Part shown: piece by piece, positions 1 through 6,853 of the stretch
Numbering within the stretch: position 1 is the stretch's first letter
Layout of the letters: the number at the start of each line of letters is the position of its first letter
Assembly (NCBI GenBank): GCA_937983495.1
Contig: CALKAA010000286.1
Location: forward strand, 1 to 18,324
Length of the DNA stretch: 18,324 nt
Reading direction: 5' to 3'
Source of the DNA: an uncultured Gemmobacter sp.
Lineage (GTDB): Bacteria; Pseudomonadota; Alphaproteobacteria; Rhodobacterales; Rhodobacteraceae
Program-made: the position numbers and the translations under genes
Notes under the pieces: model-generated
What the model saw: the letters and a program-made list of their open reading frames with translations, nothing else
Told to the model about the DNA's origin: nothing
The model's database searches: none

Positions 1-565
1 GCGCAGGTGCAGGCTTGGCAGCCTCGGCAGCGGCGCGGGCTTCTTCCTGCTCGCGCTGGATCTGGGCGCGCGATTTGGTACCCAGAATATCGGCTTTGCG
101 CTGTGCTGCGGCCGCAATCTTGGCCTCGGCCTCTGCGCGCGCGGCGCGTTCTTCTTCTTCGGCCTTGGCCTTGATCGCAGCCAGACGAGCGCGCTCTTCG
201 GCTTCCTTGGCCTCGATCTCCTCGCGGCGGCGCTGGCGATCTTCCTCACGCTGACGCTCTTCCTCCGCGCGGCGCGCGTTGTCCTCGGCCTCACGGGCCT
301 TGGCAGCCTTCAAGGCCGCCAGACGGCGCTCCATCTCGGCATCGGAAATGCCCGCCGGGCGTTTCGACGGGTCGCCCAGATGCGAAGCCGTGCCCGTGCC
401 TGCCGTGCCCGAGGCACCCGGCTTCGGCACCACAACGCGCTTGCGCTTGGTTTCGACCACCACCGTATTGGTGCGGCCATGGCTGAAGCTCTGCTTCACC
501 TGCCCGGGGCGTTTGCCCGCGCCGCCACCAAGACCGAGGGGTTTTTTACCGTCCGTATCGCTCAT
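1..565 (-). CDS. infB: Translation initiation factor IF-2, N-terminal part (partial at window edge)
   Basis: IF-2 is the GTPase that places initiator fMet-tRNA on the 30S subunit and promotes subunit joining. Only the first 188 residues are in the window; the G domain and C-terminal tRNA-binding domains lie beyond base 1. Visible are a start MSDTDGKKPLGLGGG, a basic KRKRVVVPK stretch at about residues 41-49, and then a long, highly charged Ala/Glu/Arg-rich helical region with KAREAE and RREEIEAKEAEE-type runs. These are typical of the poorly conserved IF-2 N-terminus in alphaproteobacteria. The ATG at 565-563 overlaps the stop of the upstream YlxR-L7Ae gene as ATGA, so translation is probably coupled. 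Context (rimP-nusA-ylxR-infB) makes the assignment firm although the conserved GTPase core is not visible. Confidence 0.93.
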   Translation of the reverse strand, partial: MSDTDGKKPLGLGGGAGKRPGQVKQSFSHGRTNTVVVETKRKRVVVPKPGASGTAGTGTASHLGDPSKRPAGISDAEMERRLAALKAAKAREAEDNARRAEEERQREEDRQRRREEIEAKEAEERARLAAIKAKAEEEERAARAEAEAKIAAAAQRKADILGTKSRAQIQREQEEARAAAEAAKPAPA

Positions 566-1209
566 ACCGTCTTCGTATCCTCTCCGGCGGTCTCGCCGCC
601 GTCATGCTGGCCTGCGACTCCACCCCGGAGTCCTGCCAGCCTTGCCGCTTCCTCTACAACACGGTCGCTGAGTCCACCAGCCGCAAGCGCGCCGTGTATG
701 GCACTTTCGCGGCCAAATGCCAAACCGATTTCCTGCCCGGTCAGGCACCCGATAAACAGCCCCGTTTTCGCGGGCGGGCGAAGCTTCGCCTTGCCGCGAT
801 CTGACCCGTCGCTGGCCTGGATCAGCACCTTTGCCGAACCGTCCACCAGCCAACCCTTCACCTTCTCGTATCCGGTCACCGCCAGCCCCGCCTTGCGCGC
901 AAGGCTCAGCAGTTCGACCACCCGTTTCGCCAGCATCGCCTCGATGAGGTCGGCCAGTTCAGCGGGCGGGGTCACCTTGGCGCGGGCGGCGCGGGAGAAC
1001 AGCCCCTTTGCCGCCGCCCGGTCCAGGGCCTCGCGGGTGCTGGTCACCCAAAAGCCCCGGCCCGGCAATTTGCCCAGAAGATCGGGCAAAACCGTGCCAT
1101 CGGGGGCCGCGACAAAGCGGATCAGGCCGAATTTTGGCCCAACCTCGCCCGAAACGATACATTTCCGTTCCGGGCCTTCGCTGTCGTCCTTGCGGCCACC
1201 GCGTGTCAT
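562..1209 (-). CDS. RNA-binding protein, YlxR (DUF448) domain fused to an L7Ae-like domain
   Basis: 215-residue cytoplasmic protein. Residues about 12-80 match YlxR/DUF448: an ERKCIVSGE entry motif, GLIRFVAAPDG, then a GRGFWV segment followed by the basic LFSRAARAK part. Residues about 92-195 look like a ribosomal L7Ae/L30e-type RNA-binding domain, with a LLSLARKAGLAVTGYEKV start and a KTGLFIGCLTGQEIG core. The C-terminal 15 residues are polar and acidic. YlxR proteins (RnpM in Bacillus) bind RNA, including RNase P RNA; whether this fusion does so is not known from the sequence. In Firmicutes the two domains are separate adjacent genes, while a fusion is usual in alphaproteobacteria. The start is two bases after the nusA stop, and the end overlaps infB by four bases, so it belongs to the rimP-nusA-infB operon. 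Confidence 0.9.
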   Translation of the reverse strand: MTRGGRKDDSEGPERKCIVSGEVGPKFGLIRFVAAPDGTVLPDLLGKLPGRGFWVTSTREALDRAAAKGLFSRAARAKVTPPAELADLIEAMLAKRVVELLSLARKAGLAVTGYEKVKGWLVDGSAKVLIQASDGSDRGKAKLRPPAKTGLFIGCLTGQEIGLAFGRESAIHGALAAGGLSDRVVEEAARLAGLRGGVAGQHDGGETAGEDTKTV

Positions 1210-1211
1210 GT

Positions 1212-2828
1212 TCAGGCCTCGGCCTCCTCGTCGCCCTCGGCCTCGTCTTCGGCCACATCGGCCTCCAGCTCGGTCGGGTCAACCCAGCCCAGCATGACGC
1301 GTGCCGTCATGATCAGGGTCTGTGCCTCGTCCAGCGTCATCTCGAACTTCTCAAGCACGCCATCGTCTTTCTTGCGCTGGCCATTTTCGGTGGTCCAGCC
1401 GCCCGCCAGCTCCCAATCGGCGCAGGTGGCGAAATCTTCCAGCGTCTTGATGCCGTCCTTGGCCAGCGCCTCGATCATCTGGGGCGTCAGACCTTCAAAG
1501 TTGAACAGGCTGTCCTCAACCCCCAACTCGCGGGCGGTTTCGATGGCCTTGCGATTCTGTTCCTCGATCACGTCGCGGGCGCGGGCCTGAAGCTCCGACG
1601 CGGTGCCCTCGTCGAATCCGTCGATCGACAGCAATTCGTCCTGATCGACATAGGCGACTTCTTCCAGGTTGGTGAAGCCTTCGGCCACCAGAAGCTGGGC
1701 CATCATCTCGTCGATATCAAGGGCATCCATGAACAGCTTGGTGCGCTCGGCGAATTCGGCCTGACGGCGGGCCGATTCTTCGGCCTCGGTCATGATGTCG
1801 ATATCCAGCGCGGTCAACTGCGAGGCCAGACGCACGTTTTGACCACGGCGACCAATGGCCAGCGAGAGCTGTTCATCGGGCACCACAACCTCGATCTTGC
1901 CGGCCTCTTCGTCGAACACCACTTTCGACACTTCGGCCGGTTGCAGCGCGTTCACGAGGAAGGTGGCGGTATCGGCATTCCACGGAATGATGTCGATCTT
2001 CTCGCCTTGCAGCTCGTTCACCACGGCCTGCACGCGGCTGCCGCGCATCCCGACGCAGGCACCGACCGGGTCGATGGAGTTGTCGAAGCTGATGACGGCG
2101 ATTTTCGCGCGCGAGCCGGGATCACGGGCCACGGCCTTGATCTCGATGATGCCGTCATAGATTTCCGGCACTTCCATCTTGAACAGCTCGGCCATGAACT
2201 GCGGGTCGGTGCGCGACAGGAAGACCTGCGGACCGCGGGTTTCGCGGCGCACGTCCTTCACATAGCAGCGGATGCGATCATTCGGGCGATAGGATTCGCG
2301 GCCGATCTTCTCGTTCCGGCGCAGGATGCCTTCGCCGCGACCGATGTCGACGATCAGATTGCCATATTCCTCGCGTTTGACCACGCCATTGATGATGGTG
2401 CCCTTGCGATCCTTGAATTCGTCGAACTGACGATCCCGCTCGGCCTCGCGCACCTTTTGCAGGATCACCTGCTTGGCGCTTTGCGCGGCGATGCGGCCCA
2501 GATCGACCGGCGGCACCTCGTCAATCACCTCATCGCCCAATTGCGGGTCGGCGAGATAGGATTTCGCCTGTTTCACCGTCAGTTGCGCGTGGTGGTTCTC
2601 GAATTCCTCATCGGCCACCACAGTGCGGATACGGGCGAAGGTGGCCCGGCCGGTCTTGCGGTCGATCTTCACGCGGATGTCGAGTTCCGAGCCATAGCGC
2701 GACTTGGCGGCGCGCGCGAGGCTCTCCTCCATGGCCTGAATCACCAGATCCGGGTCGATCATCTTTTCCCGCGCCACCGCTTCGGCGGTTTGCAGCAGTT
2801 CCAGCTGGTTCGCAGACGTAATCGCCAT
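1212..2828 (-). CDS. nusA: Transcription termination/antitermination factor NusA
   Basis: NusA binds RNA polymerase and nascent RNA to control pausing, intrinsic termination and rRNA antitermination. The 538-residue protein shows the full order: an N-terminal RNAP-binding domain (about 1-130), an S1 domain (about 143-207, starting GTIINGVVKREEYGNLIVDIG), KH1 (about 240-285, with GACVGMRGSR at 257-265) and KH2 (about 310-350, with AIGRRGQNVR at 324-333). Two helix-hairpin-helix-rich C-terminal repeats follow (about 365-510), as in proteobacterial NusA. The tail from about 520 is strongly acidic. A GAGGA ribosome site lies five bases before the ATG, inside the 29-base gap after rimP. Because NusA acts on intrinsic terminators, it may act on the terminator in this operon's own leader; that is inference. 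Confidence 0.97.
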   Translation of the reverse strand: MAITSANQLELLQTAEAVAREKMIDPDLVIQAMEESLARAAKSRYGSELDIRVKIDRKTGRATFARIRTVVADEEFENHHAQLTVKQAKSYLADPQLGDEVIDEVPPVDLGRIAAQSAKQVILQKVREAERDRQFDEFKDRKGTIINGVVKREEYGNLIVDIGRGEGILRRNEKIGRESYRPNDRIRCYVKDVRRETRGPQVFLSRTDPQFMAELFKMEVPEIYDGIIEIKAVARDPGSRAKIAVISFDNSIDPVGACVGMRGSRVQAVVNELQGEKIDIIPWNADTATFLVNALQPAEVSKVVFDEEAGKIEVVVPDEQLSLAIGRRGQNVRLASQLTALDIDIMTEAEESARRQAEFAERTKLFMDALDIDEMMAQLLVAEGFTNLEEVAYVDQDELLSIDGFDEGTASELQARARDVIEEQNRKAIETARELGVEDSLFNFEGLTPQMIEALAKDGIKTLEDFATCADWELAGGWTTENGQRKKDDGVLEKFEMTLDEAQTLIMTARVMLGWVDPTELEADVAEDEAEGDEEAEA

Positions 2829-2857
2829 GATTGTCCTCTTGGCCTGTCAGAATTCGG

Positions 2858-3469
2858 TCAGTGTTTGGTCGCGGGGGCTTCGAGGTCGTCATCCTCGTCG
2901 CCTTCGGTTTCTTCGATCTCGTCGAATTTCGATTCGTCGATCACGCCGGATTCCTTGCGCTGGCGCAGAACCTCGGCAATCAGCTCGTCGGTCAGCAGCA
3001 GCTTGGCATCCGACAGCCAGTCGAATTGCAGACCGATGGTCAGCGTCTCGCCGCCTTCCTCGATCTCGATCAGCACTTCGTCGCCTTCGGTGCCTTGCAG
3101 CACGCCCTTGAAGCGGCGGCGACCGTCAATCAACTCGGTGGTCTCCAGCCGGGCCTCGTAATCGACCCACATGTCGAAATCCTTCAGCCGGGTTAACGGC
3201 CGGTCGATCCCGGGCGAGGATACTTCAAGGATATAGTTGTCCTCGATCGGGTCTTCCACATCCATCACAGCGGAAATCGCGGTGGAGCAGGTGGCGCATT
3301 CGTCCACCTCGATGCCACCATCGGGACGATCCACCATGATTTGCAGCGTGCGCGTCTTGCCGCCCATCAGGCGAATGCGCACCAGCTCGAACCCCAGTCC
3401 TTCGACAACGGGGGCGATGATATCGGCGAGTCGCCGGTCGATGGCGGTCTTGGCGATGAGATCGGTCAT
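2858..3469 (-). CDS. rimP: Ribosome maturation factor RimP
   Basis: RimP assists late maturation of the 30S subunit in the cytoplasm. The 203-residue protein has the N-terminal alpha/beta domain (about 10-92) ending in the family signature LEVSSPGIDRPL at 81-92, and an SH3-like C-terminal domain (about 95-165) with FDWLSDAKLLL. The tail after about 180 is very acidic, as in other Rhodobacterales. An upstream in-frame ATG at 3598 would add 43 residues but is rejected: it lies upstream of the predicted promoter and reads through the leader terminator. The chosen ATG at 3469 gives the family-typical start MTDLIAKTAIDRRL and lies 11 bases after the terminator T-tract. First gene of the rimP-nusA-infB operon. 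Confidence 0.95.
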   Translation of the reverse strand: MTDLIAKTAIDRRLADIIAPVVEGLGFELVRIRLMGGKTRTLQIMVDRPDGGIEVDECATCSTAISAVMDVEDPIEDNYILEVSSPGIDRPLTRLKDFDMWVDYEARLETTELIDGRRRFKGVLQGTEGDEVLIEIEEGGETLTIGLQFDWLSDAKLLLTDELIAEVLRQRKESGVIDESKFDEIEETEGDEDDDLEAPATKH

Positions 3470-3480
3470 GCCTTGGTTCC

Positions 3481-3512
3481 AAAAACAAAAAACGGGCTCA
3501 CAGGGCCCGTTT
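3481..3512 (-). terminator. Intrinsic terminator in the rimP leader (candidate attenuator)
   Basis: On the minus strand an eight-base-pair stem (3512-3505 with 3497-3490, AAACGGGC/GCCCGTTT) encloses a seven-base loop. It is followed by a T-rich tract TTTTGTTTTT ending at 3481. This is a textbook intrinsic terminator, but it lies between a strong promoter and rimP, 11 bases before the rimP start codon. That placement suggests premature termination or attenuation rather than gene-end termination. The T-tract overlaps the zone where the rimP ribosome site should be, and no purine-rich Shine-Dalgarno other than GGAACCAAGG is present. The alternative is a terminator for tspO, but the promoter between them argues against that as its only role. 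Confidence 0.8.
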
Positions 3513-3564
3513 GCATCATTCGGTGGGCTTCCGGTTTGGACCCGCAAGCGCCTCTGTTGAGGGG

Positions 3565-3593
3565 GATATAGCGAAGATGCCCAAAGATTGCAA
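3565..3593 (-). promoter_or_regulatory. Sigma70-type promoter of the rimP-nusA-infB operon
   Basis: Minus strand TTGCAA (3593-3588), a 17-base spacer, then TATATC (3570-3565). Both hexamers match the housekeeping consensus well at ideal spacing. The predicted start is near A3558, giving a leader of about 89 bases before the rimP ATG. Confidence 0.7.
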
Positions 3594-3603
3594 GGCATTT
3601 GCC

Positions 3604-3627
3604 AAAAGGGCGCGCAGTCAAAGCCCT
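3604..3627 (-). terminator. Weak candidate terminator after tspO
   Basis: On the minus strand a five-base-pair stem AGGGC/GCCCT (3627-3623 with 3611-3607) with an eleven-base loop is followed by only four T residues. It lies 32 bases after the tspO stop and just before the rimP promoter. The stem is short, so the call is tentative. Confidence 0.3.
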
Positions 3628-3658
3628 GTGCCCTGTGAGATATGGCTGAAATAGTGCC

Positions 3659-4147
3659 TCAAGCCCCCGGCGCGCGGAACGCGGCACCGGGATTGTCGCG
3701 CCAGACCCGCCAATTCAGCGGGGCTGCCAGCGACAGCCAGGCGGCATAGGGCAAAATCAGCAGGAAGGCCCAGCCATCAAGGCTCCAGAACGTCCAGAGC
3801 ATCCCCAGCACCGCGAAACACAGCGCGCCCATGACGGCCACCGAAAGCCCCATGCGCCGCGCTCCGAAAAAGGTGGGGGTCCAAAGCGTGTTCAGTGCAA
3901 TCTGCAAGGCCCAGAAGCCCAAGGCAAAGGCATTGCCGGGCAGCACCGCCACCCGCGCGGCGGCCAGACTCGACAGCAGGTAAATTGTGGTCCAGGCGAC
4001 CGGGAACATCCAGTTCTTCGGGCGCCAGTCAGGCTTCACGAGGCTTTCATACCAGGCACCCGGCTTGAACAACCAGCCGGTCAGACCAGCCGCGACACTC
4101 GCGCCCAGAAACAGCCCGAACAGCCCCCAATCAAACCCCGTTTCCAT
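3659..4147 (-). CDS. tspO: TspO/MBR family membrane protein
   Basis: 162-residue integral membrane protein of the TspO (peripheral benzodiazepine receptor) family. Five hydrophobic segments can be placed at roughly 6-26, 46-65, 75-93, 101-120 and 127-147. The family core is visible after the first helix: WYESLVKPDWRPKNWMFPVAWTTIYL, followed by LNTLWTPTFFGARR and a WxxD-type final helix. TspO proteins bind porphyrins; in Rhodobacter sphaeroides TspO acts in the outer membrane as a negative regulator of photosynthesis genes and carotenoid and tetrapyrrole output. The start codon is three bases after the pip stop, and its GGAAAGGG ribosome site lies inside the pip 3' end, so the two genes are co-transcribed. 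Whether this is the only TspO or a paralogue cannot be told here. Confidence 0.9.
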   Translation of the reverse strand: METGFDWGLFGLFLGASVAAGLTGWLFKPGAWYESLVKPDWRPKNWMFPVAWTTIYLLSSLAAARVAVLPGNAFALGFWALQIALNTLWTPTFFGARRMGLSVAVMGALCFAVLGMLWTFWSLDGWAFLLILPYAAWLSLAAPLNWRVWRDNPGAAFRAPGA

Positions 4148-4150
4148 GCC

Positions 4151-5140
4151 TCACGCGCCCTTTCCGATGGCCCGCAGACCATCCATCACATGCACCAGCT
4201 CGGCCGAGATGCCGGGCTCTGACAGGGCATGCCCCGCCAGCCCGACCATGCGCAAATCACAAGCGCGCCAGCCCTCAGCCAGTTTCCAGGCACCCACGGG
4301 TGGACAGATCATGTCAAAGCGCCCTTGAACGATGGTCGCCCCCAGATGCTCGATCCGGGGGCGGTTGGCCAAGATCCAGCCATCACTTTCCAGAAAGCAC
4401 CCATTCTGGAAGTAGTGGTTTTCCAGCCGGGCAAAGGCGCGGGCGTAATCCGACGGGCTTTCGTAATGGCCACCTTCGGCATGCACCGAGGCCAGCGCAT
4501 TTTCCCATTGCGTCCACAGCCGGGCAAAGCGCATCTCCTCGACCATATTCCCCGAGAACAAGCGCCGGTGATAGGCCCCGATCAGATCGCCCCGCTCCGC
4601 CTCGGGGATGGGCGAGGCGAAGCGTGCCCAAAGCTCGGGATAAAACGCCCCTGCGCCGCCGCCATAGAACCAGCCAAGCTCGGCCCGTGTGCCCAGAAAC
4701 ACCCCGCGCAGCACCAGATGCCGCACGCATTCGGGGTGGGTGATCGCGTAAACCAGCGCCAGCGTGGCCCCCCAACTGCCGCCGAACAGGATGAAGCGCG
4801 CGATGCCAAGCGCCTGCCGGATCACCTCGATATCGGCCACCAGATCCCAGGTGGTATTGGCCTCCACGCTCGCCGTCGGGCGCGAACGTCCGCAACCGCG
4901 CTGGTCAAACAAAACGACCCGATACACTTCGGGGTCGAAATAGCGCCGCATTGCCGGGCTGCATCCGCCACCGGGGCCCCCATGCAGCACCAAGACCGGC
5001 ACCCCATTCGGCGCGCCGCATTGTTCGACGTAAACCCGATGCCCACCCGCAACCTCGATCACCCGCTGGTCGAAGGGTTCGACCGGCGGATAAAGATATT
5101 CGACTGCGCGCTTTTGGCCTGATCTATGGTCCATGATCAT
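4151..5140 (-). CDS. pip: Proline iminopeptidase (alpha/beta hydrolase, S33 family)
   Basis: Prolyl aminopeptidase (EC 3.4.11.5) removes N-terminal proline from peptides in the cytoplasm. The 329-residue length fits the family. Visible motifs are LYPPVEPFDQ near the N-terminus, the oxyanion HGGPGGG at 53-59, DQRGCGRS at 79-86, and the nucleophile elbow GGSWG with Ser122. Further on are the acid Asp276 in GRFDMICPP and the catalytic His304 in GHALSEPG. A cap domain lies between about 150 and 255. The start could be the ATG at 5140 or the one at 5134. No good ribosome site precedes either (a GAGG lies 11 bases upstream of the first), and an AT-rich TATATAGT lies directly upstream, so a very short or absent leader is possible. 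It is divergent from ubiG and upstream of tspO. Confidence 0.95.
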   Translation of the reverse strand: MIMDHRSGQKRAVEYLYPPVEPFDQRVIEVAGGHRVYVEQCGAPNGVPVLVLHGGPGGGCSPAMRRYFDPEVYRVVLFDQRGCGRSRPTASVEANTTWDLVADIEVIRQALGIARFILFGGSWGATLALVYAITHPECVRHLVLRGVFLGTRAELGWFYGGGAGAFYPELWARFASPIPEAERGDLIGAYHRRLFSGNMVEEMRFARLWTQWENALASVHAEGGHYESPSDYARAFARLENHYFQNGCFLESDGWILANRPRIEHLGATIVQGRFDMICPPVGAWKLAEGWRACDLRMVGLAGHALSEPGISAELVHVMDGLRAIGKGA

Positions 5141-5144
5141 ACTA

Positions 5145-5178
5145 TATAACGCCTCAAACGCATTTCGCCACCGGAGAG
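5145..5178 (+). promoter_or_regulatory. Possible ubiG promoter -10 and ribosome binding site
   Basis: The 44-base gap between pip and ubiG contains TATAAC at 5145-5150, a plausible -10 box on the plus strand, and GGAGAG at 5173-5178, six bases before the ubiG ATG. No convincing -35 box is seen at the right distance. The same AT-rich block could serve pip on the other strand. Confidence 0.4.
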
Positions 5179-5184
5179 ACCCAG

Positions 5185-5922
5185 ATGACCACCACGATTG
5201 ACGCTGCCGAAGTGGCGAAGTTCGAGGCCATGGCCGCAGAATGGTGGGATCCGACCGGCAAGTTCAAGCCGCTGCACGAGATGAACCCCTGCCGGCTGGA
5301 CTATATCACCCGTCAGATTGCCGCCGAATTCGGACGTGATCTGACGAAACCCGAACCGTTCAAGGGCTTGCGCCTGCTGGATATTGGCTGCGGCGGCGGG
5401 CTGCTATCGGAACCTATGGCCCGGCTGGGGGCCACGGTGGTGGGTGCCGATGCCGCCGCGCGGAACATCCCTGTGGCACAGATTCACGCCGAACAATCGG
5501 GCCTTGAGATCGACTATCGCCACACCAGCGCCGAAGCGCTGGCCGAAGCGGGCGAGCAGTTCGACGTGGTGTTGAATATGGAGGTGGTGGAGCATGTGGC
5601 CGATCCGCTTGCCTATCTGACTGCCTGCCAGCATCTGCTGAAACCCGGCGGGCTGATGGTTTGTTCCACGCTGAACCGCAACGCCAAGAGCTTTGCCATG
5701 GCGATTGTGGGGGCGGAATGGATCATGCGCTGGCTGCCCAAGGGCACGCATGACTGGAAGAAATTCATCACCCCCGATGAGCTGTTCGATCTGATCCGCC
5801 GTGCGGGCCTTGATCCGGTGGATCGCAAGGGCATGGTGTTCAACCCGGTATCGTGGCGCTGGAGCCTGTCGGACCGTGACTTGTCGGTAAATTACGTCAC
5901 CGCCAGTGTGAAGCGCGCATGA
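5185..5922 (+). CDS. ubiG: Bifunctional ubiquinone biosynthesis O-methyltransferase UbiG
   Basis: UbiG carries out both O-methylations of ubiquinone biosynthesis, using S-adenosylmethionine at the inner face of the cytoplasmic membrane. The 245-residue length is typical. Visible are the N-terminal AEWWDPTGKFKPLHEMNPCRLDYI signature at about 18-41, SAM motif I LLDIGCGGGLLSEP at 64-77, the acidic end of strand beta 2 in VVGADAA, and motif LNMEVVEHVADP with LLKPGGLMVCSTLNR after it. The family's membrane-binding segment follows with KGTHDWKKFI. A GGAGAG ribosome site lies six bases before the ATG. Its stop overlaps the start of the next gene as ATGA, so the DUF4105 gene is translationally coupled. 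Confidence 0.97.
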   Translation: MTTTIDAAEVAKFEAMAAEWWDPTGKFKPLHEMNPCRLDYITRQIAAEFGRDLTKPEPFKGLRLLDIGCGGGLLSEPMARLGATVVGADAAARNIPVAQIHAEQSGLEIDYRHTSAEALAEAGEQFDVVLNMEVVEHVADPLAYLTACQHLLKPGGLMVCSTLNRNAKSFAMAIVGAEWIMRWLPKGTHDWKKFITPDELFDLIRRAGLDPVDRKGMVFNPVSWRWSLSDRDLSVNYVTASVKRA

Positions 5923-6845
5923 TCTTCTGGGCGGCGCTGGCCCTTCTGGCGCTGTGGGGCGGCACGGCGCTTTGGGTGCATTACCGCACCCCCGGCCTTG
6001 TCCTGCTGCTTCTGGCCGGGGTTGGGGTGGCTGCGCTGCGGCTGATGGCCCTGCCCGCATGGCCCGCCCTTGCCGCACTGACACTGGCGCTGCTGCTGTG
6101 GTTCTTCCTCTGGCTGCGGCCAAGGCTCGACCGCGATTGGGCCCCTGATGTGTCTCGTATCGTGACCGGCGAGGCGCAGGGTGATCTGGTCACGCTGCAC
6201 GACATCCGCACCTTCCACTGGACCAGTGAGACCGAGGCAGAACCGGCCTGGCGCAGCGACAGCTATGACCTGAGCCAGATCACCGGTGCCGACCTGTTCA
6301 CCTCGGTCTGGGGCAACCCCAAGATCGCCCATCTTCTGCTGAGCTTCGCCTTTGCCGATGGCCGCCGCCTTGTGTTTTCGGTGGAGATCCGGCGCGAGCG
6401 GGGCGAGGTGTTTTCCTCGATCGGCGGGTTTTTCCGCCAGTTCGAACTGGCCCTGATCGCCGCCCCCGAGGAGGACATTCTGCGCCTGCGCACCAATCTT
6501 CGCGGCGAGGAGGTGCGACGCTATCCGCTGACCCTTTCGCCTGCCCAACTGCGGAAAATCTTCCTGTCCTATCTGGCGCTAGGCAACCGGCTGGCAGGCC
6601 AGGCACGGTTCTACAATACGCTCACCGCCAATTGCACCACGATCGTCTGGCAATTGGTGCGCGTCGGTGCGCCGGAATTCGGCTGGCATCGCAGCGTGCT
6701 GCTTTCGGGCCTGCTGCCCGACTGGCTGCACCGCGTCGGGCTGATCGAAGACCCGGCGAAGCGCGGCCATGGGGTGCGCATCACCCCGCTGGCACAATCT
6801 GCCCCCGAAGGGGCAGACTATTCACAGGTGATCCGGCCCAACTGA
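5919..6845 (+). CDS. Membrane protein with a DUF4105 (Lnb-type) domain
   Basis: 308 residues. Three hydrophobic segments occupy the first 66 residues (about 1-20, 25-44, 48-66), followed by a basic RPRLDRDW and a soluble domain. The domain fits DUF4105, related to the N-terminal periplasmic domain of lacto-N-biosidase-like proteins. It has a conserved-looking DIRTFHW at 95-101, a histidine in WGNPKIAHLLLSF (His138), FSVEIRRERGE, and a cysteine-centred YNTLTANCTTIVW at 232-244 with Cys239. The Cys/His pair resembles the NlpC/P60-like papain fold, so a peptidase or acyl-transfer role is possible but unproven. No signal peptidase site is obvious. It overlaps ubiG by four bases. Its stop is only eight bases from the convergent RTX gene, with no terminator visible between them. 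Confidence 0.8.
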   Translation: MIFWAALALLALWGGTALWVHYRTPGLVLLLLAGVGVAALRLMALPAWPALAALTLALLLWFFLWLRPRLDRDWAPDVSRIVTGEAQGDLVTLHDIRTFHWTSETEAEPAWRSDSYDLSQITGADLFTSVWGNPKIAHLLLSFAFADGRRLVFSVEIRRERGEVFSSIGGFFRQFELALIAAPEEDILRLRTNLRGEEVRRYPLTLSPAQLRKIFLSYLALGNRLAGQARFYNTLTANCTTIVWQLVRVGAPEFGWHRSVLLSGLLPDWLHRVGLIEDPAKRGHGVRITPLAQSAPEGADYSQVIRPN

Positions 6846-6853
6846 GCCGAAGG

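Noticed and set aside
1008..3161. 717-codon open frame on the plus strand opposite nusA and rimP
   Set aside because: It is a shadow of the high-GC codon bias of nusA and rimP, is low-complexity with no domain, and the minus-strand genes are unambiguous.
3467..3598. Longer rimP start at 3598
   Set aside because: It would start upstream of the promoter and translate through the leader terminator; the family start is at 3469.
5404..6123. 239-codon minus-strand frame opposite ubiG and the DUF4105 gene
   Set aside because: Antisense shadow with Gln/His/Arg-rich composition; ubiG motifs on the plus strand are decisive.
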